64,000 nt of DNA, taken from contig NZ_CP088020.1 in NCBI RefSeq assembly GCF_021049245.1, positions 1,990,001 to 2,054,000 on the forward strand. The letters are read 5' to 3'. Of this stretch, positions 1 to 7,831 are shown in pieces; position 1 is the stretch's first letter, and each line of letters starts with the position of its first letter. Position numbers and translations under genes: made by a program. The notes under the pieces are model-generated. The model was not told the DNA's origin, did not search any database, and was given only the letters and a program-made list of their open reading frames with translations. Origin of the DNA: Radiobacillus kanasensis (GTDB lineage Bacteria; Bacillota; Bacilli; Bacillales; Amphibacillaceae).

Positions 1-1074
1 AACTTCAAAGGCTACTACGTGCTCCATAACAACAGCAGCTGCTGGTACAGCACAAGAATCCGACCTTTCGATACTTGCATTAAAGGCTTCCTTAGATTCA
101 ATATCTACACTTTGTAATGGTTTATATAAAGTCGGAATTGGTTTCATAACGCCTTTCACTACGATAGGCATTCCAGTTGTCATACCGCCTTCAAACCCAC
201 CTAAACGATTCGTCTTCCGGTAATAGCCCTCTTCCTCGTTCCAACCAATCTCGTCATGTACTTGACTTCCATTTAAGCGGGCTGCTTCAAAACCGATCCC
301 AAATTCAACACCTTTAAAAGCATTAATGCTAGCAACTGCTCCAGCGATACGCCCGTCTAATTTGCGGTCATAATGAACATACGATCCGATTCCAGCTGGC
401 ATTCCTTCGATGTACACCTCTGCCACTCCACCTATGGAATCGCCATCCTTCTTCGCTTTGTCAATCGCATCCATCATCTTTTGGCCAGCTTGTTCGTCTA
501 AACAACGGACAGGGGATTCCTCTGAAATACGAATACGATCTTCTATGGAAAGATTAGGCTTCGTTTCCGCTTTTATGCCAGCAATCTCATTCACATAGCC
601 AACAATTCGAATGCCTAAATGCTTCAATAACGTTTTCGCAACAGCCCCAGCAGCAACCCTAGCAGCCGTTTCACGAGCAGAAGAACGTTCTAGTATATTT
701 CGAATATCTCGGTGACCATATTTAATTGCACCATTTAAGTCTGCATGACCAGGTCTTGGTCTTGTCACGACTCTTCGGATAGATTCTCCCTCAGGAAAAG
801 GATCTTCTCCCATAATATCTTCCCAATGTTTAAAATCATCGTTATGTATAACCATGGCAATCGGGGAACCTAGTGTATATCCATGCCTTACCCCACCAGC
901 CATATCTACTAAATCCTTTTCAATTTGCATTCTCTTTCCTCTACCGTGTCCCTTTTGACGTCTTAACAGAGATTCGTTAATATCCTCTTTGGTTATTGGC
1001 ATGAGAGAAGGAATTCCTTCTACAATTGTGGTTAGTTGTTTCCCATGTGACTCTCCAGCTGTTAAGTAGCGCAT
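1..1074 (-). CDS. aroC: Chorismate synthase, 3' end cut by window edge
   Basis: Converts 5-enolpyruvylshikimate-3-phosphate to chorismate, the last common step to aromatic amino acids, folate and menaquinone; cytoplasmic, needs reduced FMN. The minus-strand reading from the ATG at 1074 begins [15 protein letters not shown], the family N-terminus, and continues through [13 protein letters not shown] and [23 protein letters not shown], all characteristic. A GGGGG ribosome site lies just upstream. About 358 codons are inside the window and the frame is still open at position 1, so roughly the last 30 residues are missing. In B. subtilis the orthologue (aroF) is also followed upstream by cheR and ndk, which matches this order. 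Menaquinone genes lie close by, a plausible functional link since chorismate feeds that pathway. Confidence 0.96.
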   Translation of the reverse strand, partial: MRYLTAGESHGKQLTTIVEGIPSLMPITKEDINESLLRRQKGHGRGKRMQIEKDLVDMAGGVRHGYTLGSPIAMVIHNDDFKHWEDIMGEDPFPEGESIRRVVTRPRPGHADLNGAIKYGHRDIRNILERSSARETAARVAAGAVAKTLLKHLGIRIVGYVNEIAGIKAETKPNLSIEDRIRISEESPVRCLDEQAGQKMMDAIDKAKKDGDSIGGVAEVYIEGMPAGIGSYVHYDRKLDGRIAGAVASINAFKGVEFGIGFEAARLNGSQVHDEIGWNEEEGYYRKTNRLGGFEGGMTTGMPIVVKGVMKPIPTLYKPLQSVDIESKEAFNASIERSDSCAVPAAAVVMEHVVAFEV

Positions 1075-1235
1075 GTTTGTACCCCCATTAATATCTAATT
1101 TTGTACTACTATATCATACCTTTTCCTTTCTGTGTGAGCGGAAATGACTGAAAAATTCACTTTTTAGATTTTTTGCACAATTATGACGATTATACAACAT
1201 AATGAAAGCATTTACATAAATCAGAGCCAAATAAA

Positions 1236-1265
1236 GAAGAAATCCCAGCAAAGTGAGATTTCTTA
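1236..1265 (-). terminator. Hairpin downstream of cheR
   Basis: Inverted repeat AAGAAATCYCA on either side of a short loop, directly after the cheR stop codon. The tail on the minus strand is T-rich but not a perfect U-run, so it is a moderately good rho-independent terminator. Confidence 0.55.
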
Positions 1266-1275
1266 GAATAGATCA

Positions 1276-2046
1276 TTATCCTTTCTGGTAGAAAAAAGAA
1301 TCTAATATTTGGAATTGATATTGACTAGGGTTGAAGATTTGCTCCGTGCTTCCGACGAATAGCACACCACCTGGTCTTAGCGATTGACTAAATTTCCTGT
1401 ATATTTCATCCTTCGCTTCCTCTGTAAAGTAAATCATCACATTACGGCAAACAATTAAGTCATAGTCTTTATCATAGTTGTCCGATAATAGATTGTGTTT
1501 TTTGAATGTCACACATCGTTTAATAGAATCATCAATTTTGTAGGTTGTGCCATCCTTCGTAAAATATTTTTGCTTAATTGTGTCTGGTATTTCCTGTAAA
1601 GAGCGTTCTGGATATAGTCCAACTTGTGCTCGTTTCATGACGTTTTCATCTAAATCTGTTGCTGATACTTTTATATCCTTTAAGTCCATGAACTGATTTA
1701 ATATCATAGCAATGGTGTAGGGTTCTTCCCCTGTCGAGCATGCAGCGCTCCACACTTTTAATGTTTTCTTGTTTTTTAGTAACAGAGGTAATACTTTTTT
1801 TTGTAGGGTATCCCATCTACTAAAATTCCGATAAAACTCTGTAACATTAATCGTCACACGGTCCAAAAATTCCATCAGCGCATCTTGGTCGCTATTTAGT
1901 AGTTTAAAATAGCTCGTAAAATCCTTACACTCTTTTTTATCCCGTAATGCCGTTAATCTACGCTTCATTTGTACTTCTTTGTATAAGCTTAAATCTATTC
2001 CTGTTTTTCGTTTGATCTGTGCTGTGAACTCTAAGTAGTCATTCAT
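1276..2046 (-). CDS. cheR: CheR chemotaxis protein methyltransferase
   Basis: Transfers methyl groups from S-adenosylmethionine to glutamates of chemoreceptors, setting adaptation together with CheB. The 256-residue protein has an N-terminal CheR helical domain (about 1-70, with NVTEFYRN at 67-74) and a C-terminal Rossmann methyltransferase domain with SAM-site motif SAACSTGEEPY (100-110), ATDLDE (129-134) and CRNVMIYF (200-207). A longer frame reaches 2145, but it would run through the ndk terminator; the ATG at 2046 has a GGAGAA ribosome site and gives the usual family length. It sits alone between aroC and ndk, as in B. subtilis, away from other chemotaxis genes. Confidence 0.95.
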   Translation of the reverse strand: MNDYLEFTAQIKRKTGIDLSLYKEVQMKRRLTALRDKKECKDFTSYFKLLNSDQDALMEFLDRVTINVTEFYRNFSRWDTLQKKVLPLLLKNKKTLKVWSAACSTGEEPYTIAMILNQFMDLKDIKVSATDLDENVMKRAQVGLYPERSLQEIPDTIKQKYFTKDGTTYKIDDSIKRCVTFKKHNLLSDNYDKDYDLIVCRNVMIYFTEEAKDEIYRKFSQSLRPGGVLFVGSTEQIFNPSQYQFQILDSFFYQKG

Positions 2047-2100
2047 GGCTCTTTCTCCTCTACCATTTATATTTACATCATAACCGAGAATGTCCAAAAG

Positions 2101-2127
2101 AAAAAGCCCCAATGATTGGGGCTTTTT
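2101..2127 (-). terminator. Rho-independent terminator of ndk
   Basis: Perfect 12-bp inverted repeat AAAAAGCCCCAA / TTGGGGCTTTTT with a 3-base loop, six bases after the ndk stop. The run of T on either side lets it work on both strands. Confidence 0.9.
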
Positions 2128-2132
2128 CATAT

Positions 2133-2579
2133 TTAATAAATCCACTGTTTGTTATCTTTTGTATATTCGATTAACTCTCCCTCAGAGAAGAAAAGTCCAA
2201 TTTCTCTTTCTGCACTTTCTGGTGCATCGGATCCGTGGATTACATTTTTTCCTACTGTTAAACCGTAGTCCCCACGAATGGTTCCTGGCAATGCTTCCTG
2301 AGGATTTGTTTTACCCATCATTTGACGAGCCGTTGCAATAACATTATCCCCTTCCCATACCATAGCAAATACAGGGCCAGATGTAATAAAGCTTACAAGC
2401 TCAGGAAAGAATGGTTTACCGTTGTGCTCTCCATAATGCTCTTCCGCTAATTCCTTTGTAATTTGCATAAGCTTTGCACCCGCAAGTTTAAAGCCTTTTT
2501 TTTCAAATCGAGAAACTATATCTCCTACTAAATCTCTTTGAACTCCATCGGGTTTCACCATTAAAAATGTCTTTTCCAT
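2133..2579 (-). CDS. ndk: Nucleoside diphosphate kinase
   Basis: Transfers the gamma phosphate of ATP to nucleoside diphosphates through a phosphohistidine, balancing NTP and dNTP pools. The 148-residue protein has the expected length. It starts [15 protein letters not shown] and contains the catalytic motif NVIHGSD with the phosphorylated histidine at 115. The start has an AGAGGTG ribosome site. A strong terminator follows. Its place between hepT and cheR is the same as in B. subtilis; it is probably its own transcription unit or the tail of the hep-men operon, since only 90 bases separate it from hepT. Confidence 0.97.
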   Translation of the reverse strand: MEKTFLMVKPDGVQRDLVGDIVSRFEKKGFKLAGAKLMQITKELAEEHYGEHNGKPFFPELVSFITSGPVFAMVWEGDNVIATARQMMGKTNPQEALPGTIRGDYGLTVGKNVIHGSDAPESAEREIGLFFSEGELIEYTKDNKQWIY

Positions 2580-2669
2580 CGTTACACCTCTTCGTTATTA
2601 TGTATTTATGAAAGCGCTATGAAACTACCCTAATAGATTCTAACAAAGAATAGAAATTCTGACAACGTC

Positions 2670-3641
2670 TTAGTTCTTCCGTTTTCCAATGTATTTGGCA
2701 ATTGTCGTCAAGGAGTGTTTTGCTCTTGTATTTGGAAGAACTTCTAATGCTTCATAAGCTTTGTTTAAATACTTTTCACTAATGGCATACGCTCGATCAA
2801 TCGCATTACTCTTTTTAATATGCTCCACAAATGGTTGAATATCTGCTGGATCGATTTTTTCTTCGGCAGCTAATGTTTGGCGAAGGGCATCTTTGAAGTC
2901 CGAATCTTCCATCGCATAGAAGACAGGTAATGTTATATTACCTTGTAACAAGTCACCACCTGCTGGTTTACCTAATTCGGATGACGAAGAGGTGAAATCT
3001 AGTATGTCATCAATAATTTGGTAGGACATTCCAACATAGTAGCCATATTGCATTAATGCCTGCTCATATTCTTTGGGTGCACCAGAAGCTATCGCCCCAA
3101 GCTGACTACTAGAAGAGATAAGTAACGCGGTTTTCCGCTTAATTCTTCGCAAATAGTTACGAATAGATTGATCCAGGTTATATTTTTCTTCCATTTGCTT
3201 AAGCTCCCCAATACAGAGCTCAACAATAGTTTCCGAAAGAATACGATGGGCTCTTGGGTTATCAATATCTGTTAAGTACTCTAAGGACCTAGCAAATATA
3301 TAGTCTCCCGTGTACATGGCAATTCGATTATCCCATTTCGCCTTTACTGTTGGTTTCCCTCTTCGTAATTCCGCTTCATCAATCACATCATCATGAACTA
3401 AAGAGGCCATGTGGATCAACTCCAAGGAAACAGCTACCGTTTTTAATCGATCAAATTGGTAGTCTCCAAAAGATCCCGCAAGCAAAACAAAAACAGGACG
3501 AATTCGTTTTCCTCCTGCTTTTAATAATTGCTGCGAAGCTTCTCTCAAAATGGGATCCTTAGCATGGATGGTTTCATTTAATGTTTTTTCAATTTGGTTT
3601 AGCTCCGTTTTTAAATACGAATAGGCAGCTGCTAGTTTCAT
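2670..3641 (-). CDS. hepT: Heptaprenyl diphosphate synthase, catalytic component II
   Basis: Catalytic subunit that extends farnesyl diphosphate with isopentenyl diphosphate to the C35 side chain of menaquinone-7. The 323-residue polyprenyl synthase has GGKRIRPV (43-50), a first aspartate-rich motif DDVID (84-88) followed by RRGKPT, and a second motif DDILD (211-215), so the Mg-diphosphate ligands are intact. It forms a heterodimer with HepS, encoded two genes upstream. The gap to menG is 28 bases, so hepS-menG-hepT is one operon dedicated to menaquinone. It ends with the basic tail KYIGKRKN typical of the family. Confidence 0.95.
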   Translation of the reverse strand: MKLAAAYSYLKTELNQIEKTLNETIHAKDPILREASQQLLKAGGKRIRPVFVLLAGSFGDYQFDRLKTVAVSLELIHMASLVHDDVIDEAELRRGKPTVKAKWDNRIAMYTGDYIFARSLEYLTDIDNPRAHRILSETIVELCIGELKQMEEKYNLDQSIRNYLRRIKRKTALLISSSSQLGAIASGAPKEYEQALMQYGYYVGMSYQIIDDILDFTSSSSELGKPAGGDLLQGNITLPVFYAMEDSDFKDALRQTLAAEEKIDPADIQPFVEHIKKSNAIDRAYAISEKYLNKAYEALEVLPNTRAKHSLTTIAKYIGKRKN

Positions 3642-3669
3642 GACGTCACCTTTTTACTAATAGAATTTC

Positions 3670-4380
3670 TTATTCAGATGGTTTCGTTCCAGCGTGCATA
3701 GCCGCTACACCACCTGTGTAACTCTTTATCGTTACTTGCGTTAAACCTACTTCCTTAAACATATCCTTTAATTGTTCTTTTCCAGGGAAATCCTTAGCTG
3801 ATTCATGGAGCCATGCATACTCATCATAGCTCTTTGCCAGTAAGCGACCGAAAAGTGGCATCACATGTTTAAAATAAAAATAGTAAAGTTGACGAAAAAG
3901 AGGCATTGTGGGTTGCGATGTTTCTAGACAAACAACCATTCCTCCAGGCTTTACGACCCGATTCATCTCCGATAACACTTGTTTATAATCGGGAACATTA
4001 CGAAGTCCAAAACCAATTGTTACATAATCGAATGTATGATCCTCAAATGGAAGCTCCATGGCATTCCCATGAACAAACTCCAAATGTTCGATTTGCAAGT
4101 TTTCATTTTTTTCTTTCGCGATTGATAGCATGTTTTGGCTAAAATCCAATCCGATTACTTTCCCAGTGGAACCTACAGCTTGAGCAAGGGAAAAGGACCA
4201 ATCTCCTGTACCACAACATACATCTAAAGCAGAGTCCCCATGCTGAACACCCATTCTTTTCATGACGTCTTTTCTCCACGCTTTGTGTCTTTGAAAAGAA
4301 ATTACCGAGTTCATAAAATCATAACGATCATAAATTTTTTCAAACACTCCGTGAACTCGTTCTTCCTTTGATTGTGCCAT
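3670..4380 (-). CDS. menG: Demethylmenaquinone methyltransferase
   Basis: Last step of menaquinone synthesis: SAM-dependent C-methylation of demethylmenaquinone (UbiE/MenG family). The 236-residue protein has the glycine-rich SAM motif [12 protein letters not shown] (from residue 52), followed by GLDFSQNML, and [10 protein letters not shown], all UbiE-family signatures. The start has AAGGGT as ribosome site and lies 4 bases after the hepS stop, indicating translational coupling. It lies between the two subunits of the enzyme that makes the isoprenoid tail, as in B. subtilis (menH/menG). The N-terminal sequence [20 protein letters not shown] is the standard one. Confidence 0.96.
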   Translation of the reverse strand: MAQSKEERVHGVFEKIYDRYDFMNSVISFQRHKAWRKDVMKRMGVQHGDSALDVCCGTGDWSFSLAQAVGSTGKVIGLDFSQNMLSIAKEKNENLQIEHLEFVHGNAMELPFEDHTFDYVTIGFGLRNVPDYKQVLSEMNRVVKPGGMVVCLETSQPTMPLFRQLYYFYFKHVMPLFGRLLAKSYDEYAWLHESAKDFPGKEQLKDMFKEVGLTQVTIKSYTGGVAAMHAGTKPSE

Positions 4381-4383
4381 CTT

Positions 4384-5190
4384 TTACCCTTCTTCCACTA
4401 CTTTTGTGTTTTTCCGGCTGTAATCGTAAATCAGTGCATGTACATAAGATGTTAATTGATTAAATTGAAACGGAAGCTGATTGACAGCTGTTTCCATTTT
4501 TTGCACACACTTTTGAATAGTACCTTCCACAAGCTGAATAGCTTGTTTACTTGGATTATTTGATAATTCATGTCCTGTCAATACATGAATCAATTCGGAT
4601 TGTCCGGATTTTAAGAAATGCTGTTTTTCTTTGGTTAGCCTCCTCATAAGAAGCCACTCTCCAGAAAGTGCATTAATCTCCGTACCTTGAATATGTTCTG
4701 CTACTCGTTGAATTAACAAGGATTCAATTTGTTTAACTACTCGCATCCAATCCTGGATAGAGTCCGGTTTATTGTAATATGCCGACATTTTCAACTCATT
4801 AATCTCTTTGATAGCAGAAGCCAGAACGTGAATCATGTCGACATCGTCTAATTTACTAAGTAAGAAATAATATAAACCACTATAATAATCCCCAGCAAGG
4901 ACTGTGAGCTGTCGTTCTACCTTATGTTGGACAGATTCTTTTTCCATAGACTGATTGGTCACCAAATCATGAGTGTCTAACGCAACTTGAACCAACATCG
5001 TAGTAATAATATAGTGATCCTTTTTGGATTCAGATAAATCTGTAGTGTTCATTAAGGAGGTTAAAATCATTAATTTGTCATTATCTATGAAAGGCTTTGG
5101 AATATACCTTTCTAAATAGGGGTGGCTAATTTGTTTCTCAATGGCTGATTTTATTCGTCTAAGTTGTAACTCTAGTGAAATGGAATCCAT
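4384..5190 (-). CDS. hepS: Heptaprenyl diphosphate synthase, component I
   Basis: Non-catalytic partner of HepT that helps set C35 product length for the menaquinone side chain. The 268-residue protein lacks the DDxxD motifs, as expected for HepS, and aligns by its start (MDSISLELQLRRIKSAIEKQ) and the LAGDYYSGLYYFLLS segment, a hallmark of Bacillus HepS. Ribosome site GGAGGG precedes the ATG. It is first gene of hepS-menG-hepT. In B. subtilis mtrB and folE lie between hepS and hbs; here only about 160 bases separate hepS from hbs and neither gene is present. Confidence 0.9.
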   Translation of the reverse strand: MDSISLELQLRRIKSAIEKQISHPYLERYIPKPFIDNDKLMILTSLMNTTDLSESKKDHYIITTMLVQVALDTHDLVTNQSMEKESVQHKVERQLTVLAGDYYSGLYYFLLSKLDDVDMIHVLASAIKEINELKMSAYYNKPDSIQDWMRVVKQIESLLIQRVAEHIQGTEINALSGEWLLMRRLTKEKQHFLKSGQSELIHVLTGHELSNNPSKQAIQLVEGTIQKCVQKMETAVNQLPFQFNQLTSYVHALIYDYSRKNTKVVEEG

Positions 5191-5315
5191 ACAATAAGCC
5201 CTCCATAGTAAACCTTTCGATAACGTATCAACAATTATTATAACATAAGTCCTTTACATTCGCTTCATAGGTGTTTCTCAAATTAAAGTTTATGTATTTG
5301 TTTCTTACCAAATAA

Positions 5316-5341
5316 AAAAAGGGTGCAAATTGCACCCTTTG
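5316..5341 (-). terminator. Rho-independent terminator of hbs
   Basis: Stem AAAGGGTGCAA / TTGCACCCTTT, with a seven-base T-run on the minus strand, 12 bases after the hbs stop. It separates hbs from hepS. Confidence 0.9.
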
Positions 5342-5353
5342 CCCATATGTAAA

Positions 5354-5626
5354 TTATTTTACAGTATCTTTTAGGGCTTTACCCGGTTTGAAAGCTGGTA
5401 CTTTGCTTGCAGGGATTTCGATTTCATCACCTGTTTGTGGGTTACGACCTTTACGTGCCGCACGCTCACGTACTTCAAAGTTACCAAAACCGATTAATTG
5501 TACCTTGTCTCCAGCTTTAAGTGAATCCATGATAGATTCAAAAACTGCATCAACAGCTTTTGTAGCGTCTTTTTTAGAAAGCTCGCTTTTCTCAGCAACT
5601 GCATTGATTAGATCAGTTTTATTCAT
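5354..5626 (-). CDS. hbs: DNA-binding protein HU
   Basis: Histone-like dimer that bends and compacts chromosomal DNA. The 90-residue protein starts [20 protein letters not shown] and carries the flexible DNA-binding arm around RNPQTG (61-66) and the C-terminal FKPGKALKD, the exact layout of Bacillus HBsu. An upstream in-frame start at 5671 exists, but GGAGGAGGTG directly before the ATG at 5626 decides the start. Located next to spoIVA in B. subtilis; here an insertion sequence and about 250 bases of foreign-looking sequence separate the two. Confidence 0.97.
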   Translation of the reverse strand: MNKTDLINAVAEKSELSKKDATKAVDAVFESIMDSLKAGDKVQLIGFGNFEVRERAARKGRNPQTGDEIEIPASKVPAFKPGKALKDTVK

Positions 5627-5724
5627 GACATTCACCTCCTCCCAATACCTGTATACGATTCGTTTGAACAATAAGTAGTGATTCTACCATTTGTTCACCA
5701 TTTTTTACTTTTTTATACCTTCGT

Positions 5725-5970
5725 CATCAAATATTTGGTGACAAGGCTTATATTAAACGAGTTTTCGGGGAAATTCAACATAAATTAACAAGTTTAGCTA
5801 AAAATTGTTCAATTTTCCTAAGTCCTAACTCGTCTATTGATTTGCATGTTATCATAGATAAGAATGTTATGCAAGAGCTTCTAACACTTGTCAGACAAAG
5901 GATTGAGCAGTTTTTAGTGAGCCATCTGAAGTACTTTACTAATTTCATAGAAGAATTTATAAAAAAATAA
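5725..5970 (+). pseudogene. Possible 3' tail of an unidentified gene next to the IS
   Basis: The plus-strand frame ending at TAA 5968-5970 is open for about 100 codons (last upstream stop at 5665) and the distal part reads like real protein, ending KYFTNFIEEFIKK. It has no ATG, GTG or convincing ribosome site before the middle of the frame, and its 5' part would overlap the region upstream of hbs. Its stop codon lies 2 bases before the left end of the IS1182-type element. I infer a remnant of a gene joined here by an insertion or recombination event; I do not recognise the family. It could equally be non-coding AT-rich sequence. Confidence 0.3.
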
Positions 5971-5997
5971 AAGAGGCTGGGACAAAACCCAGTAACT

Positions 5998-6047
5998 AAA
6001 AAGAGTGGCACCCACACCATAAACCAGTGAGTGTCACTCTTTTTTTA
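5998..6047. terminator. Hairpin at the left end of the IS
   Basis: Long stem AAAAAGAGTGGCACCCAC / GTGAGTGTCACTCTTTTT with two mismatches and a seven-T tail. It can stop transcription entering the transposase gene from outside and also reads as a terminator on the minus strand. Confidence 0.65.
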
Positions 6048-6074
6048 ATAAAATCCCAAAAAAATGTACGCAAA

Positions 6075-6133
6075 AAGGATACCTTCTGATAATGTTAAAG
6101 TTACCACACCCAAACAGAATCGGAGGTATCCTT
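6075..6133 (+). promoter_or_regulatory. Inverted repeat masking the transposase ribosome site
   Basis: The 10-base arm AAGGATACCT (6075-6084) is perfectly complementary to AGGTATCCTT (6124-6133), which contains the last three bases of the GGAGG ribosome site and runs to the base before the ATG. In a transcript that includes both arms the ribosome site would be partly paired, lowering transposase translation. This resembles protection of IS elements from read-through transcription; the function here is inferred. Confidence 0.5.
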
Positions 6134-7831
6134 ATGTTTAAACAGTATAACATGAATCAAGTCATTTTGCCGCTAGATTTGGAAATCAAACTTCAGAAAA
6201 ACGATATCGCCTATGCCGTCCATGATGTCGTGGAAGCTATTCCAGATGAGGCATTCACTGGATTTCTGCGTGAAACGGGATGTCCGGCTTATCATCCGCG
6301 CATGATGATGAAAGTGGTTTTATGTGCTTATACGCAGTCGGTGTTCTCTGGCAGAAAGATCGAGGGATTACTGAAAGACAGTGTCCGGATGATGTGGCTG
6401 GCCCAGGGGTATGAACCAAGTTACCGGACAATTAACCGTTTCCGTGTCCATCCGGAGGTAAAGGAACTATTGCGTCAGTGCTTTGTCCAATTCCGTTGTC
6501 AGCTTGTCCGAGAAAACGTCATCGAGGAAGAAGCCATTTTTATGGACGGAACGAAAATCGAAGCGAATGCCAACAAGTTTACGTTTGTCTGGCGCAAAGC
6601 GACGGAAAAGTACAGTTCCCGTTTAGTGGAAAAGTCTAACCGGATGTATGAAGAACTGTTGGAGAAAGAAATCATTCCGGAAATAGAACGGGAAAGTATG
6701 GAGGAACTATCCAGCCAAGAACTCGAAAAAGTGGTGGAAAAGCTGGAGGAGACGGTTGGTGAATATGATAAAAAGATAGAAGCAAGTGAAGACGTAAGCG
6801 AACGGAAACAGCTTCGTTCTGAGCGCAAAACCCCTAAACAATACGGCAAGCAATTCAAGGATTTTGTGGTGCGCAAACAAAAATACCAACACGATATGGC
6901 CATCTTCGGAGAGCGCAACAGTTATTCGAAAACGGATCACGATGCCACCTTCATGCGCATGAAGGATGATTACATGAAAAACGGCCAGCTCAAAGCCGGG
7001 TATAACGTGCAACTTGCGACAGAAGGACAGTATGCGCTCGCTTATGACGTGTTTCCGAATCCAACGGATACGCGTACCTTCACACCTTTCCTGGATAACA
7101 TTGAGGAACACTTCTTTGACCTACCCAACTATATTGTCGCGGATGCCGGCTATGGGAGTGAACAAAATTACGAAGACGTCATCGAAAATCGGAAACGCAC
7201 GCCATTGATTACGTATAACCAATACCGGAAAGAAAAGAAAAAGAAATATAAGCAGGATGCCTTTAACGTAGCCAATTGGCATTACGATGAGATCGAAGAT
7301 GCGTTTACGTGTCCAAACGATAAAAAATTAACATTCCGCTATCTATCCAATCGAACAGACCGATATGGTTATACAAGAACATATAACGTCTATGAGTGTG
7401 AGGACTGTTTCGGTTGTCCGTTACGTTCGCAATGTACGAAAGCGAAGGAAGGAAACAATCGAAAGATCTATTATAATGAAAAGTGGGAAAACCAAAAAGC
7501 ATATACGAGACAGCAGCTTTCGGAAAAAGAAACGGGGAAAATCTATGGCAAACGCAAAATAGATGTAGAACCCGTCTTCGGATTTCTGAAGGCTAATTTG
7601 CGTTTCACCCGTATGTCGGTGAGAGGTAAAGAGAAAGTAGAAAAGGAACTGGGATTTGCATTCATGGCGGTAAACTTGAGAAAGTACACGGCCATGAATG
7701 CAAATCCAACCATAGATGGTGACCATAATTCAAACCAAAATGGTTCCCATCATCGAAAACCGATGATGGGAACCATTTTTAGGTTATTCTTGGCTAGTTA
7801 TGTCCCAGCCTCAAAGAATAATCGCTATTAA
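6134..7831 (+). CDS. IS1182-family DDE transposase
   Basis: Catalyses transposition of the surrounding element. With start at ATG 6134 (GGAGG ribosome site; an upstream in-frame ATG at 6092 lacks one) it is 565 residues. The N-terminal helical domain contains YHPRMMMKVVLCAY, followed by the catalytic aspartates in MDGTKIEANANK (D138) and VADAGYGSEQNYE (D337), a four-cysteine cluster at 421-434, and the catalytic glutamate in DVEPVFGFLK (E479). The C-terminus reads through the terminal hairpin and inverted repeat (SYVPAS) and ends at a stop in flanking DNA, 19 bases outside the IS, so the last residues come from the spoIVA antisense strand. The gene appears intact and possibly active. Confidence 0.9.
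   Translation: MFKQYNMNQVILPLDLEIKLQKNDIAYAVHDVVEAIPDEAFTGFLRETGCPAYHPRMMMKVVLCAYTQSVFSGRKIEGLLKDSVRMMWLAQGYEPSYRTINRFRVHPEVKELLRQCFVQFRCQLVRENVIEEEAIFMDGTKIEANANKFTFVWRKATEKYSSRLVEKSNRMYEELLEKEIIPEIERESMEELSSQELEKVVEKLEETVGEYDKKIEASEDVSERKQLRSERKTPKQYGKQFKDFVVRKQKYQHDMAIFGERNSYSKTDHDATFMRMKDDYMKNGQLKAGYNVQLATEGQYALAYDVFPNPTDTRTFTPFLDNIEEHFFDLPNYIVADAGYGSEQNYEDVIENRKRTPLITYNQYRKEKKKKYKQDAFNVANWHYDEIEDAFTCPNDKKLTFRYLSNRTDRYGYTRTYNVYECEDCFGCPLRSQCTKAKEGNNRKIYYNEKWENQKAYTRQQLSEKETGKIYGKRKIDVEPVFGFLKANLRFTRMSVRGKEKVEKELGFAFMAVNLRKYTAMNANPTIDGDHNSNQNGSHHRKPMMGTIFRLFLASYVPASKNNRY
7737..7780. terminator. Bidirectional hairpin inside the right end of the IS
   Basis: Perfect stem AATGGTTCCCATCATCG / CGATGATGGGAACCATT, with T-runs on both strands. 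It lies within the C-terminal codons of the transposase and 31 bases beyond the spoIVA stop, so it is well placed to terminate spoIVA transcription on the minus strand. Confidence 0.75.

Larger units (their letters stand above)
5973..7812 (+). mobile_element. IS1182-family insertion sequence
   Basis: About 1.84 kb bounded by matching terminal inverted repeats: left end GAGGCTGGGACAAAAC (from 5973), right end, read inward, GAGGCTGGGACATAAC (to 7812). It holds one DDE transposase gene on the plus strand, a hairpin just inside the left end and a strong bidirectional hairpin just inside the right end. The right end abuts the spoIVA stop codon. No convincing direct target duplication was seen (left flank TAAAA, right flank AAAGA). 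Insertion beside a gene end is consistent with the preference of some IS1182-family members for terminator-like palindromes. Confidence 0.88.

Noticed and set aside
5775..6020. Minus-strand 81-codon frame beside the IS
   Set aside because: It crosses the IS left end and its terminator hairpin and lacks a ribosome site; the plus-strand frame reads more like a protein.
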